In this document: one piece after another, positions 36,093 to 47,553 of the stretch
Position numbering within the stretch: position 1 is the first letter of the stretch
How the letters are laid out: each line of letters opens with the position of its first letter
Source: Hoplostethus atlanticus
Lineage: Eukaryota; Chordata; Actinopteri; Trachichthyiformes; Trachichthyidae
Assembly (NCBI GenBank): GCA_034670405.1
Contig: JAXDDX010000059.1
Span: 1,831,501-1,895,500, forward strand
Length of the DNA: 64,000 nucleotides
Direction: 5' to 3'
The notes under the pieces: model-generated
The model's database searches: none
The model's input: the letters and a program-made list of their open reading frames with translations, nothing else
What the model was told of the DNA's origin: nothing
Program-made: the position numbers and the translations under genes

Positions 36093-39000
36093 ATGTGGAA
36101 TCAAGGTGAGTTTAACGTCTACACTTGCGTGCCTCGGGTGGTCAGGATGACTTGCTGAAGTTGTCGGCGGATAGCATTAGCTTGCTTACTAATGGCCCCT
36201 GTTATTGTTGTGTCTTCAATCTTAACGTCAGGTAGCAAAGCTGTGTGCTGTTTTCAAATGGACAGCATAGCGAGCATGGTGCCTTTTGACTCAAGTGTCT
36301 TTGTTTTTTTTCCAGGAGGATACAGTGAATCAAGCGTGGGTAGTGGATACAATCAGTCTCCAGGAGGCTTTGCGTCACCTTCCTTATCCCAAGGAGGAGA
36401 AAAGAAAGCGGTATGCACTGTAGTTTCTCTCGTTCAACTTTATCCTCACCAGCTAGAAATAGAAAACTTTACAGTGCAATAAAGAATTAATGCGAACAAT
36501 AACAACGCCAATACCACAATTCAACCATTCAGTTTTGCTTTCAGCAATTTTAGCCAGATCTCCTATCAAGTTGTCTTGAAGTCACAACACATCACACACT
36601 ACTCCCTTTACATAATGACTGACATATATGTACTGCAGTGAGGTTAGTAGCTGACCTGTGAGTATGTGTTTTTGCAGAGAACACGTGCCACACAGATAAT
36701 CCCCTGCACAGTGTCTCAGCTGATGTCTGCTACCCAAGCTGATGAGGCCTTCAGAGTAGGAGAGGTGGAGGTTGCCCAGGTAAGCTGTGACTAGTCCCAT
36801 ACTGCCATGCCCTGAGCAGTGACCACGTTGATGTTGTAGAAAAAGAAACTCTTCTAGTGCTGCAGTCACATAATCTATAATGCGTTTTTGTTACTGCAAA
36901 CTATATGGATTCTGCACAAGGATGCTGTGGCTCCAACATATTGAGACAAAATCGATCACACATGGTTGATTATAGCACTACACCATAGATTTCCTTTTCA
37001 ACTTTGAATTACTGATGAATTATCCTAGAGAGCCAGCAAAAAGGGTGATAACACGTGGGTAATCAACAAGTAGAATAAATTGAATGCATGCAGCACAAAT
37101 CACAGCAGTAATAGATTCTCATTTGAAATTGAATGAATTTCTGTCAGAGAGCAGCACATTTTACACATTAAGTGTGATGAAGGGGTAAGACTACGAGTGA
37201 CGGGATAGTTTGTCTCGCCACATGGCCATATGAACTTCTATGCTTTTTAGAAGGAAAACTGGCTTGAGGTCTGCACTTTAGCTCTTAATATTATGTATAT
37301 GGGGTAGGAGGCATGCAATCAATTAATGTAATCATTTCAGACGTCCTTGGTCTCATTCTTGAATTACAGTTTCTGTTCTGTGTCTTAGGTTACCATTGTG
37401 GGTGTCATCAGGAGCACAGACAAATCCATGACAAACATCCAGTACAAGGTTGATGACATGACGTGTGCTCCTATGGATGTAAAGCAGTGGGTGGACACAG
37501 AGGTGGGTCAGGGTGCTGTGGCTTTGACCTTTTACTCCCTACTATTGGTTTCTTGAAATGTTTGCAATTTAGGAATCTAAGCTTATTCTACTGTTGCACT
37601 CATTGTCAATCACTTTGGGTAGGGGCACCAAGCAAATGGCGAAAATATACATTTATTATAAACAAAACCCATACCATACAAGACTACAATCTTGGTGCCT
37701 CTCTGCACAACTGATTTTTTTATACCATTTAACATCAGGGAATATTAATTTGATAAAATATTGCTATATCAAAAAATAACTAAATCTTTCTCCTCACTAC
37801 ATAAGTTCATACACTAATGTTTTAGTCATGACGTTCCTGTCAGGCTTAGCCAGAGCAGAGGGGTATCATTTTTTTATGATATGACACAAAGGTTTTCAGT
37901 TCTCCTTTACCAAAATTTTGTGGTTGTCAGAACTCTTTCGTTATTTAAATTGACATTTCCAAGAAGAGCATACTTATCAATAAATATCTCCTGACATTTC
38001 CAGTTGAATGTCTTATACAGTGTAGTGTAGAAAATCAGAGGGCCATCTTCCGACTGTTGAGTTGCACCCCATTCTGTACAATCCATGTCTGTGATTGTAA
38101 AGAGGACTAAAATCCCTCTAACGTCTCTTCACCTTCGTCTCGATCTGCACCTCATGACTCAAGTGGCTTTAAAAGGTGAAATCAATAAGGAATCACACCT
38201 TTCACCTGGTCAGTCTATGTTACGGCAAGAGCAGGTTGCACAAATATTGTGTCCACTAAGTGATCTTGACACCAAAAATTCTCCTCATCTCTTGTTGTTC
38301 CCAATGAAAACCACCTAGTCTAGCTGATTGTTTAGGTCACTACACAATGCAAGTGTGTTTTTCTTTCTTAGGATCCCAGTGTGGACAGCACTGTCCTGCC
38401 TCCGGGCACTTACATCAAAGTATCAGGGAACCTGCGCTCCTTTCAGGTGAGCTTACTGTCCAAAATACCTCTCCACAGTCCTCAGAAACGATCCTCACAT
38501 CTGATCTGAGCACATCTGTGTTTTGGCTTAACATTTTTCTGGATATTACTTTCAGAGTGTGAGTGTGTTGGGTGTAGGCATTGCATTGTCACATGACTAA
38601 TTAGGAGTCAGTTAGACCCTTGTTGAAAATGGGCAGGGAGGGTGGGAGTGTGACATTTCTATTGGTGATGTTTGTGGTCTATAGTTCCTGTTCAATTTGC
38701 AGAACCCCTAGATGCACGCAAGGCCGGATGTGAACAGCTCTTAATAAATGTTCTCAGTAAAAGCCTGTAGTTCCTCTGTGAACTCATCCTGTCTGACTCA
38801 GAATCACAGGTCTGTCGTGGCATTCAGCATCAGGCCCCTGGAGGACATGAATGAAATCACCTCACACATGCTGGAGGTGGTGCAAGCTCACATGCTACTC
38901 AACAAACCGCAGACCACGGTAAGAACTGTGCAGTTTTAACCAGTGTTGGGAATGTTAGCACAGGCATACTGTGATCATTATTGACAAGCACAAAATGTGA

Positions 39001-40846
39001 AGAATTAATAATTTAGGACAGCTATCAATACTACCAGTCATTTATGACTATGGCTCAGTGGTTAGCAATGTCGTCTCTCAGCATCTCGGTCAGGTGGATT
39101 GGAGACTCTAAATTGATGTGTGATGGCAACATGTCCAGGGTATTTCCCCGCCTTCTGCCCAGTGCATGCTGGTATGGGCTCCAGCTGGCCCATGACACTG
39201 AATAAGGGGGTATGGGAAATTAAATGAATGTTTGCTGTCAGTATTAAGCCTTAGCAGCCAAGCATACATGTACCAACGCTCCAAAGATACTGACACAATA
39301 TATATCACAACACACACAATATCTGTGTTTAACTTAAAAGCACCAACGATCTGTGTCAATTTGCCCCACTGTTTGTGTATTCATTTTGCAATTTACTTTT
39401 TTTCTCCCTAAATGAGTCTAGTCAAATTTGCTGTCACTTTTCAAATTATTTATTTTTGAGGATGTAATTTTCAGCCTGTCATCACTTAGTTTTGGCTCTC
39501 TTTCAGATGGGTGGTGGAGGAGGAGGAGGAGGAATGAATACTAGCATCATGCCCATGTCAGGGTCTGGCATGGGGAACATGGGAAGAATGACAGGGGGCT
39601 ACTCGGGTGCCAATGACATGGCTACCAATGGTCTAAACCCAAATCAGAATCAGGTGAGGGTACATGATGAGTTTAGAAAGAAAGTTCCCTTATATAGTTA
39701 TTATAATTCCATTATAGGGTCTTTGTGGTTTGAGAGACTACTCAAGGTCACAGGTTCAGTCCCCACAAGAAAAACACTGAACTACTCCTGCAATTCATAG
39801 GATAATTTTACAATTACTTTATTGATGAATTGTGAGATCTTAACTCATTTACAGCAAAAACATTCTGAACTTGGAACATTTCAAAGATTGTTGCCATACA
39901 TTTTCATGTAGAGTAAATAATTATAATGATAGTAGCCTAAAGTTTACTAAATTAACAAATTTACACAAGTTAATGTAATTAATAATAACAATGTGATATC
40001 CTTGCTCCTCTCTTAAGGTGCTGAGATTGATAAGAGGCTGTCCAGATGCCCAGGGAATCAGCATTCAGGACCTAAAGCAGAGACTCAGTGGCATGAGTCT
40101 GGCTGTCATCAAGTAAGAGACTGTTCTCCTCTCCATTTCAATATTTGTCTCTGAATGTCTGCTCACAAAGTGATAAGGGCGCATTCACACAATTAGAAAA
40201 GGTGCTGCCTCAACTGCCACTCTCAACAAACAACAGTCAGTTAGTAGAAGTGCACAACACATCCATACTGGCTCTTAATGATCAGAGTTGACAACTACTG
40301 CCATTTTTTTCTACCGTTACTTTCTCTATTTTCACCCTGGTTTTTAAAGCTCCCTATATAGATACAGCTGCATTTCCCGTCTATGTACCGTGAAACCCCG
40401 CTGCTTCTTCATCGTGACCAGTCATTCTGCTGCCTGAGAGACGGCTAGTATTGTTTATCAGCCTGTAGCTAATATCGTTTTGTACCTGCTGCCTTTCTGG
40501 AACCAACTGGCAGGACAATTCTACTTTTTAGAAAGTCTCTCAATTGTTTTTAGCAGTGACAGAATATCACTGAAGTGTGTGTGCTCTCCTGTATAATCAC
40601 AATAGTTAGATTTATTATTATTTATGAAGTGATGAGATTTCTGACACCACACGTTTGTCCCATCATGGGACAAAATTTCCTTTTTGTGTGACACTACTAA
40701 GTGTTTAAGAAAAGTGCTGCAGAAATACTAAACAACACTTTTTCATCCGTCCTGACAGGCAAGCAGTGGAGTTCCTAAGCAACGAAGGTCACATCTTTTC
40801 AACTATCGATGAGGACCACTTCAAATCAACAGACAATGATGACTAG
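36093..40846 (+). CDS. rpa2: Replication protein A 32 kDa subunit
   Basis: RPA2 is the middle subunit of the heterotrimeric single-strand DNA-binding complex used in replication, repair and checkpoint signalling. Coding exons are 36093-36105, 36316-36410, 36678-36779, 37389-37502, 38372-38446, 38802-38918, 39507-39653, 40018-40112 and 40759-40846; phases agree and give 281 aa (human 270). The N-terminus [15 protein letters not shown] is the Ser/Gly-rich region phosphorylated by cell-cycle and damage kinases in the family. The OB fold covers about residues 40-172 ([36 protein letters not shown]). A Gly/Met-rich linker (173-221) leads to the winged helix, ending in [19 protein letters not shown] weak polyadenylation signal attaaa lies at 41204-41209. 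Confidence 0.97.
39051..39215 (+). repeat. Common teleost interspersed repeat, internally deleted
   Basis: It begins tggctcagtggttagcaatg, a tRNA-like box A, and continues with gattggagactctaaattg and gcatgctggtatgggctccag. I recognise this word order from a very widespread fish repeat; the central section is missing here. It lies in rpa2 intron 6. Confidence 0.65.
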
Positions 40847-42319
40847 AGCACCTCCACCAGCACACACACCAGTGATTTACCTATTTGAACTCAACCTGAT
40901 ATAAGTTGAAACTTAAGCTAACACCTAAACCCATTCACAACCTATCACAACTCTCTTGTTAGTTGAACAGCTTCTCATGGTTTAATGTTTGTGTTGCCTA
41001 GTGTTCCCACATCCTGTTTTACTGTGGTCGCTTCTGATAGTTCGACAGGAGACCCAATGCTTTTGATGCTGAAGACCATGTCGTTAGCAGTTAATAGTAT
41101 AATTGCATATTTCCCTCTCCACTGTAAAGCATTTTGTCATTTTAAAAAATTAGGAACAGAATTACTCAATTTATTTGTGTTGTCTTTGTAACTTTTTGCC
41201 AAAATTAAATATCTTTTCTAAAAATTATAGTACGCATTGTAGCTGCAGGTTAATTGACTGTCTGTCACAGTAATAGAAACCACGGTTTCATCTTTAAAGG
41301 AATAAGTGATTGATAAACTTCATTGCTTCATTGACTTTCTTTATTGCTTCAACAGTGATTCTTTTAAAATGGGAGGAGCATTTAACAGGGAAGTTGCCTA
41401 AAAGCCAGTACCTACATCCTCTTTTCTTGGTACCAGTACACTGGCAATGATCTGTGGTGCTAAATTATATTTCATGGAATCTTTTCTAAAATGAGGAATT
41501 TGATTGAGTTGTCCATAACAACTTTTATGTTCAGTTCCGTCTAATGGGTGGAAGAGTTTCTCGCATCGCTGCTATTGCTTCCAATGTAATCAACGGTGAA
41601 AAGCAGCAAAGATGTTTTCCAGTCAGTGGTTAGCACAGTCTCCTCGAACCCCCACGACCATGAAAAGGATTAAACGGGTAAAGACAATGAAATAAGTTTC
41701 TTCAGTATGCTATTGCTAGCAATGGTGTCTATGGCAAAGTGAGAAGCAGCAGCAATGACTATTTTTTTCCGCAGGGTGGACTAGTGGTTAGAATGCTACA
41801 ATGAACTTCTGAACCTGGGTTGAGCAAGGAACTGAGTCCCTACCAGGGGCAGTGTTGTCCCTCTGTACTCTGGCCTCCCTGTGGACAGAATTTTGCTGTA
41901 GGAATGATGGATTGTTAGAGGCTACCAGGAATAGGTCAACTTTTATGATTTCTACTCACTAATCAACACATTAATCCTACTTCCCTAGTATAACCATGCT
42001 ACCTGTTAGACGACCAGTTACTGTAGCTTTTTATTGACCAGATAAATGCAAAGCACATTGACTTGGACATTCACTGGAGTCTTGCAAACAATTTCATAGG
42101 TGCTATTTCAGACGCAGTGCACTGTGGCCAAGATAAGAATAGGCTACTTGTGGTTTTTGAGGACAGAATCGGTTGTGTTTTTAAATTAGTTCCAGATGGC
42201 ATCGTTTTTCTCAGGATATCTAGGGTCGGTTTCCCGTACACGGATTAAGACACTTAAATTGCAACACATTTGCCTCAGTCACCCATGTGTGATACTGGTG
42301 TTGCAGCGTTTCAGCATTT
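40847..42319. other. Spacer between convergent rpa2 and themis2
   Basis: It contains the rpa2 3'UTR, a tRNA-derived SINE and probably the themis2 3'UTR. No additional gene is seen. Confidence 0.6.
41771..41915 (+). repeat. tRNA-derived SINE
   Basis: The segment ggactagtggttagaatgct looks like a tRNA box A, and gaacctgggttgagcaag like a damaged box B about 40 bases on. A unique body ending in ttttgctgtaggaatgatgg follows. Confidence 0.5.
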
Positions 42320-45300
42320 TCAGTAGAACAAGACATTCTCTTGAGCTCTCGTCATCATTTCTGCCATAGTGTCATCCACACATTCGTAGTCATGGTCGCT
42401 GTCCACATCTGCCTGGACATCACATCGCGTCACTGTCGCGGGGGGGGGGGGGGGAAAAAAAGAGTACAGTTTCAATAATCAAGCTTGAATTATTTAGCAT
42501 TGATTTGACTGTGCTTCCCTTGGCAGGGCGTCCAGTATTTCAAGTGCTATCTGACCTATGATATAATGTGCATATAGACCTTTACCGTTTTTCTTAGACT
42601 CCTCAGTTTTCACGTAGGTGTTAGGCAGAGCCTGGCCTGATGTAAATGTCGCCATGGACTTTCTGGGATTGATCGGTGGTGGTACATCATCATCTGCCTC
42701 ATCCTGCACAGTGACAGGAAGACAGAAGCATATGTTTTTATTACAGGTTTGACTTATTTCCCTCAACAAACTAAAATAGAAGCAACTCATTTGCGTGAGC
42801 TGACGTGTTGATCAAAAAGACTGCCAAGATTGGCAATTCTTACCGGAGGTGGAGGAGGAGGGGGCCTCTTTTGGCTATTAAAGGTCAAGTTGCTCAACCC
42901 TGTGGTAAGGATGCTGACATTTGGTGGATTGACTGACTTAGAGCTTTTTTTTTTTAAGGATTTTGTTGGACTTTTCTTGGAAGACCTGGAAGATAATGGT
43001 TTTCGCTTTGGTGGCCGCGGTGGTGGAGGCTCATTTGAGTCGTCCTGTTTGCGAAACTCATAATAGAATAAGTCTGTCACCTCAGTAACTGTATCCACAT
43101 GACACTTAGGGGGTTGATCCTCGGGCCATGGCAGGGGCTCTTGTGTTAAAGAGATGGTCATAGAAAACCAGCGGGCTGGGATCTCGAAACAGTGCTCTGG
43201 ACTGTGGGGAAGGCTTGCCTGGATGGTGGGCTCTACCATGGTCCCCTCTAGTTTGAGAGATGGGAACCCAACCAGAGGATCTGTCTCGAGTTCTGTATCC
43301 CGATTCACCACCTTAACATCCAGTGGCAGAATAAAATCCTTACACAAGTCCTTGAGTTTATACTTCCTGTTATCAGTTAGCTTCTCTACAAAGTGACACT
43401 GCATGTATAAAGGCAGAATAACTTCCTCAATCTCATCCCTCTGCCCGACTTCCGCTTCATCATTGTCATCATCATCATCATTATCATCGAGCTCTTGGAG
43501 GCGCTGACAAATGAGAGCCTCAATGGTCTGCTTCTGTCCCTTGCTGCCTCCACAAGCCAACTCAACACTTTCACAGCGTATAACCTCCAGTTGTTCCCCC
43601 ACACTGAGGGCAGGCAGGCCCTCCTCCTCCACCTCCTCGCTGTTTCTTGTTACATTAACCCTGAGACCTGGTGCCCGTGCTGAGGCAACATACAGTTCGT
43701 ACACCGAGCTAAACTCTCTTGGCCTCCTCCGACATCGTCCACCATAACGCTGAGATATCAGGAAGTACTGCCGTGCCTTCCGTCCCTTCAAGCTGGAGGC
43801 CAGAACCATGGCTGAGGTTCCTTTCCTGTGGAGGACCAGGTGGTGGCCCTTGCTAAGTTTTGGCATCCAGTTATAGTTCAATAAAGGCGGGGCCTCTGGG
43901 CCCTCCAGTATCTCTGCCATGGTGGGGAAGGATTCATCTGGCTGGGAAAGGACCTCTGTCAAAGTGAGTGGGATCACGAAATGCAGCTCTTTACACTCTT
44001 CAGTCACATCCATCACATCCACTTCTAAGCTGGAAGGGAACTTCACCACATTCTTCCTCACTGTAACATAGCAAGGTGGGATAAATTATGTTAGGGGTTT
44101 AGAGGACACCCTTATAATGCACTGATAACTTGGTGTAATTCACAGCAAAACCCATAGCCTACATTGTGCAACACAACAATATCAACAATATCATTTTTGA
44201 TACGATACTATCCAAATGTAAGTAAATTCTACAATGGATTCACTATCACTCAGATCATCCATTATGTTGACCACTGCATGTTTTCAAATATGTAAAAAAA
44301 AAAAAACGTATTTACTTCTATGTAAGCTGCATATATCTTTTTTTTACAGAGGACATACAGGTATAGGTCAGTATATTTCATACTCACGGTGCATAATGGC
44401 CTGGACCTGGTACACAGGGCTGAGGAAAAGCTGCCGATCACACATGGTGGTATTGCTTAAGCGGAACCTACGGCTACACAGGTGAGGCGAGGACATGATC
44501 TCCTGGAGAGTGAAGCACTCCTTGCTCTCACACTCATAGAACTCCCCTTGGCAGGAAAGAGGGATTAGCACCTCCGCTGAGCCTCCCTGTTGTCCTTGGA
44601 CATGGCAGCGCACCAGACCCTCCTCTCCTTCACGCTGCTCCACAGAGATCACAGTCACTGCTCTCCCGGCCCCCAAGGTGAAGTTGTCAAAGGTCATCTC
44701 AGAGCGGCTGTTGAAAGCGAAGGGGAGGCAAGAGTCCAGGCCCAGGGGCCTCAAACTCACCATCTCCTCCACTGTACTGTAAGGCATCGCCTCTGGAACC
44801 AACGTGTACAAGCCTGGGAGAAAGCAAAGGTTGGATTAGAAAGGGATTAAGCTTTCATGAGAATATTCTTTACGGCTCAGGCCTACCTTTGTGGTTAATT
44901 GGCAACTCAAACTTCTCATTGTTGCCGATGTCTTCACAGCTGACTGATAGAAGCTCTATATCAACGACCTTCATTAGATCCCCAGTGGACAAGCACACCT
45001 CGCTCCCAGAAAGCTCATATATAGACCCTGAAACAGAAAGAGAAAGATAGAGAGAAAGAAACAAAGTGAGAGGGATGTTCAACAGAAAGGCAAGGCAGCG
45101 CCTTTACCACCTCAGGCAACTGAGGAAATTTAAAGTCTCCCGGAGGATCCTTCAGTCCTTCTACTCTGGAGCTGTAGAGAGCATCCTGACAGGAAGCATC
45201 ACTGCCTGGTTTGGCAACAGCTCCGCTCAGGACAGGAAGGCTCTGCAGAGAGTAGTGCGTTCGGCTGAACGCACTATTGGAACTACACTCCCCACCCTGC

Positions 45301-46340
45301 AGGACTTGTACACCAGGAGGTGCAGAACCAGAGCCTGCAGGATCATGAAGGATCCTCACCACCCCAACAACGGACTGTTTCAGCTGCTGCGGTCAGGCAA
45401 GCGCCTCCGTAGTCACGCTGCCAAAACAGAGAGACTGAGACGGAGTTTCTTTCCTCAGGCCATCAGGACTGTGAACTCTGACCTCACCAGGGCCCCCACC
45501 AAGACACACACACTGCCCCTCTTATGCACACACACACTTAGGTAAAGACTACACATAATTTATAATTTATATTATATTATACATACAATTTCCCTTTTTC
45601 CCTTTTTTACTATATTTTTATAAAGTGCTCTTATTGTAAATATTGTGTTGTTTTTATATAGAGCTCTTAAAACTGTGACATGTAAATATTGTGTTGGTTT
45701 ATTGTAAATAGTGTGAACCTGTTATTTTGCACATTTCTGCTGAGCATTGCCACTTTACATTTCACTGCACACCTCATGTGTGTATGTGACAAATAAACTT
45801 CTTGAATCTTGAACAATGAGCCGATGTATCAAGCACATACAACATACTCATGCATTACTCAAGCATGAGACTCTCAGTCTCAGGGACGTGGGACGTGGGT
45901 TACAAAGGTTCAATCCCCACATAGTGTCAAGTATGTGGGGATTGAACCTTTGTAACCCACGTCCCAATTGCTTTGGATAAAAGCGTCTGCTAAATGACTG
46001 TAATGTAATGTACAACATGTTTCTTTTTCTTGGGACACAACATCCAGTACACTAATATGAAATATTTATCAGTAACATCATTAACAAGCCGAACCTTACA
46101 ACTATAACAAATGTTTACTATTAATGATATGTTGTTAACTTTCATTTCTACAGTTTCATTTCTTCAGCTTTGTCATCTAAAATCAACCACACACTGCTCA
46201 AAGATAATAAAATGTAACTTATGGAAAGGCCTACCTTGGAAGTACACCCCAGAGCAAACCTGTAGAACTTTCGGTAGACAAGTTTTATCCAAAGATGCTA
46301 TGAATTGTTGCAGCGACACAGCAGTCCCCGCGCCTGCCAT
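42320..46340 (-). CDS. themis2: THEMIS2, CABIT-domain signalling adaptor
   Basis: THEMIS2 is a cytosolic scaffold of B cells and macrophages that binds GRB2 and tunes receptor signalling. Coding exons are 46340-46235, 45027-44887, 44813-44388, 44060-42844, 42703-42586 and 42408-42320; phases agree and give 698 aa (human 643). The start MAGAGTAVSLQQFIASLD leads into the family motif [22 protein letters not shown]. Two CABIT modules fill about residues 1-510. The second contains RRRPREFSSVYELYVASA, and RCHVQGQQGG lies in the first. An acidic DDNDDDDDNDEAE loop interrupts the second. The C-terminus has GRB2-type proline runs (PPPPRPPK, about 570-577, and PPPPPP, about 625-630) and a tyrosine in DHDYECVDD. 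For exon 6 I used the acceptor at 42409; another AG four bases upstream would break the frame. Confidence 0.94.
42440..42454. repeat. Poly-G run (15 G)
   Basis: On the themis2 transcript strand this is a C15 tract, 32-46 bases upstream of the exon 6 acceptor, and so part of its pyrimidine tract. Length polymorphism is likely. Confidence 0.9.
45060..45820 (+). mobile_element. LINE L2/CR1-type 3' fragment, copy 2
   Basis: A 159-codon frame (45066-45545) encodes the C-terminal part of a LINE reverse transcriptase: RLYHLRQLRKF, FYSGAVESILTGSITAWFGN, DRKALQRVVRSAERTIG and LQDLYTRRCRTRA. A 3'UTR nearly identical to copy 1 follows, ending near ttgaatcttgaa. It inserted in themis2 intron 1 opposite to the gene. 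The endonuclease and catalytic palm are absent, so it is a dead, 5'-truncated copy. Confidence 0.88.
45890..45965. repeat. Perfect 34-bp inverted repeat with 8-nt loop
   Basis: Positions 45890-45923 are the exact reverse complement of 45932-45965, separated by gtgtcaag. Each arm contains ggttcaatcccc, which looks like a tRNA B box (TPsiC arm). The right arm runs directly into a SINE tail. A transcript across it would fold into a long perfect hairpin. Confidence 0.95.
45969..46014 (+). repeat. Teleost SINE 3' tail
   Basis: tgctttggataaaagcgtct followed by gctaaatgactgtaatgtaa is a recurring fish SINE/LINE 3' end with short tail repeats. The same words recur at 52112-52142 and 59000-59054. Confidence 0.7.
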
Positions 46341-46735
46341 CACTGCCGCCACAATGTCATGCAGTCAAAAATGACAGTAAAGCAGTAACAAAAGCAGCAT
46401 AAGCGGGGGATGCTAGTTCAGTTAAAAACCACAAGAGTGAATGAGGAAGTTGGTTGTTGGTATAATGCTCGTTCTCACACACTCAGGCCTAGTGATATCA
46501 CGTAAGGCGTGTTATGTGATCTGCAGGAAAATATATGGAAAATATATGACTTATTATATATATATACTTATTATTATATATGTTATTGTATATCTGACAT
46601 TACATGCTATTTAGCTCCTATAGCCATAATGTACAGTAGTTACACAGAATATATAAACAGTATAGCATTTTAATTTCTGTATTCTTTACAAAGAATTACA
46701 AAGATCAGACAATTTAACATGATAAATTCTCTTAA

Positions 46736-46736
46736 G

Positions 46737-46767
<31 letters not shown>

Positions 46768-46825
46768 TGTGTGTGTATGTGTGTGTGTGTGCTATACAGA
46801 GACAGAGAGAGAGAGAGAGAGAGAG
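46736..46825. repeat. (GT)n and (GA)n microsatellites
   Basis: An interrupted GT tract of about 57 bases is followed by a GA tract of about 24 bases. Confidence 0.93.
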
Positions 46826-47378
46826 TGGGAGAAAATAAAATTATTGTGTCCCCACACTATCCACACTATATGTTTTCTTTTGGAGAGCAGGTCACAGAAT
46901 ATACCAGTAATTATAAATATCTAGGGCTATACTACAATACCAAACGATATAATACATGTGTTTGCCCAGTGCTTGATTACACAGCAGGTGATTAGGGTTT
47001 TAATAAATATGTCATACTATTACAGCTATTATTATAGCTATATTTTTAGTCTTAAGGATAGAACAGTGAGTTACTATATTTGACAATATTTAAGCATATG
47101 CTTCTGACATGGTATATGCTTTATTGGTGAACTGCCTGGTTGGATGCAAATGCACAAATGCACATGTGGGGATGCCCACGGGCATGTGTGTGCATGGACT
47201 TCACATGCTTATCCAAATGTATCTCTTTATTTTTGGGGAGGTGCATGAGGGGTTCCAGGATGTATGCTGAAAATACGAATCTTGATTTTGCAAGCTTTGT
47301 TTGTTATTAAGTATTGAGTCTTGTAATATCTAAAGAGATGGATTGTTTATGATATGACACCAAAATAAATGTCATTCA

Positions 47379-47411
47379 TTCATTATTCATTCATTCATTC
47401 ATTCATTCATT
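47379..47411. repeat. (CATT)n tetranucleotide repeat
   Basis: About eight cattcatt-type units, one interrupted. Confidence 0.9.
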
Positions 47412-47483
47412 GTATGGCTATATGAGTATAACCGGTCAGCGTCCCTATCTACCCATGTATACACGAGGCAAGATTTGAGTTGA

Positions 47484-47502
47484 ACTACAACTCCCAAGAA
47501 TC
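47484..47502 (+). promoter_or_regulatory. ZNF143-type promoter motif upstream of ppp1r8
   Basis: actacaactcccaagaatc closely matches the ZNF143/THAP11 core actacaattcccagaatgc and lies 52-70 bases before the ppp1r8 ATG. The ATG itself is inside an aagatggcg YY1-like context. Both motifs are typical of housekeeping CpG promoters. Confidence 0.55.
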
Positions 47503-47553
47503 CGAGGTGCTCTTTACCCAATATGCTGTTCGGCTTTGGGAAGATGAAGAAAG

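Larger units (their letters stand above)
46341..47553. other. 1.2-kb spacer between divergent themis2 and ppp1r8
   Basis: No gene. It holds a (GT)n tract (about 46736-46792), a short (GA)n tract (46801-46825) and (CATT)n around 47379-47411. Compact promoter-like sequence lies in the last 100 bases before the ppp1r8 start. Confidence 0.7.

Noticed and set aside
46739..46995. Open frames of Cys-Val repeats
   Set aside because: They are translations of a GT microsatellite.
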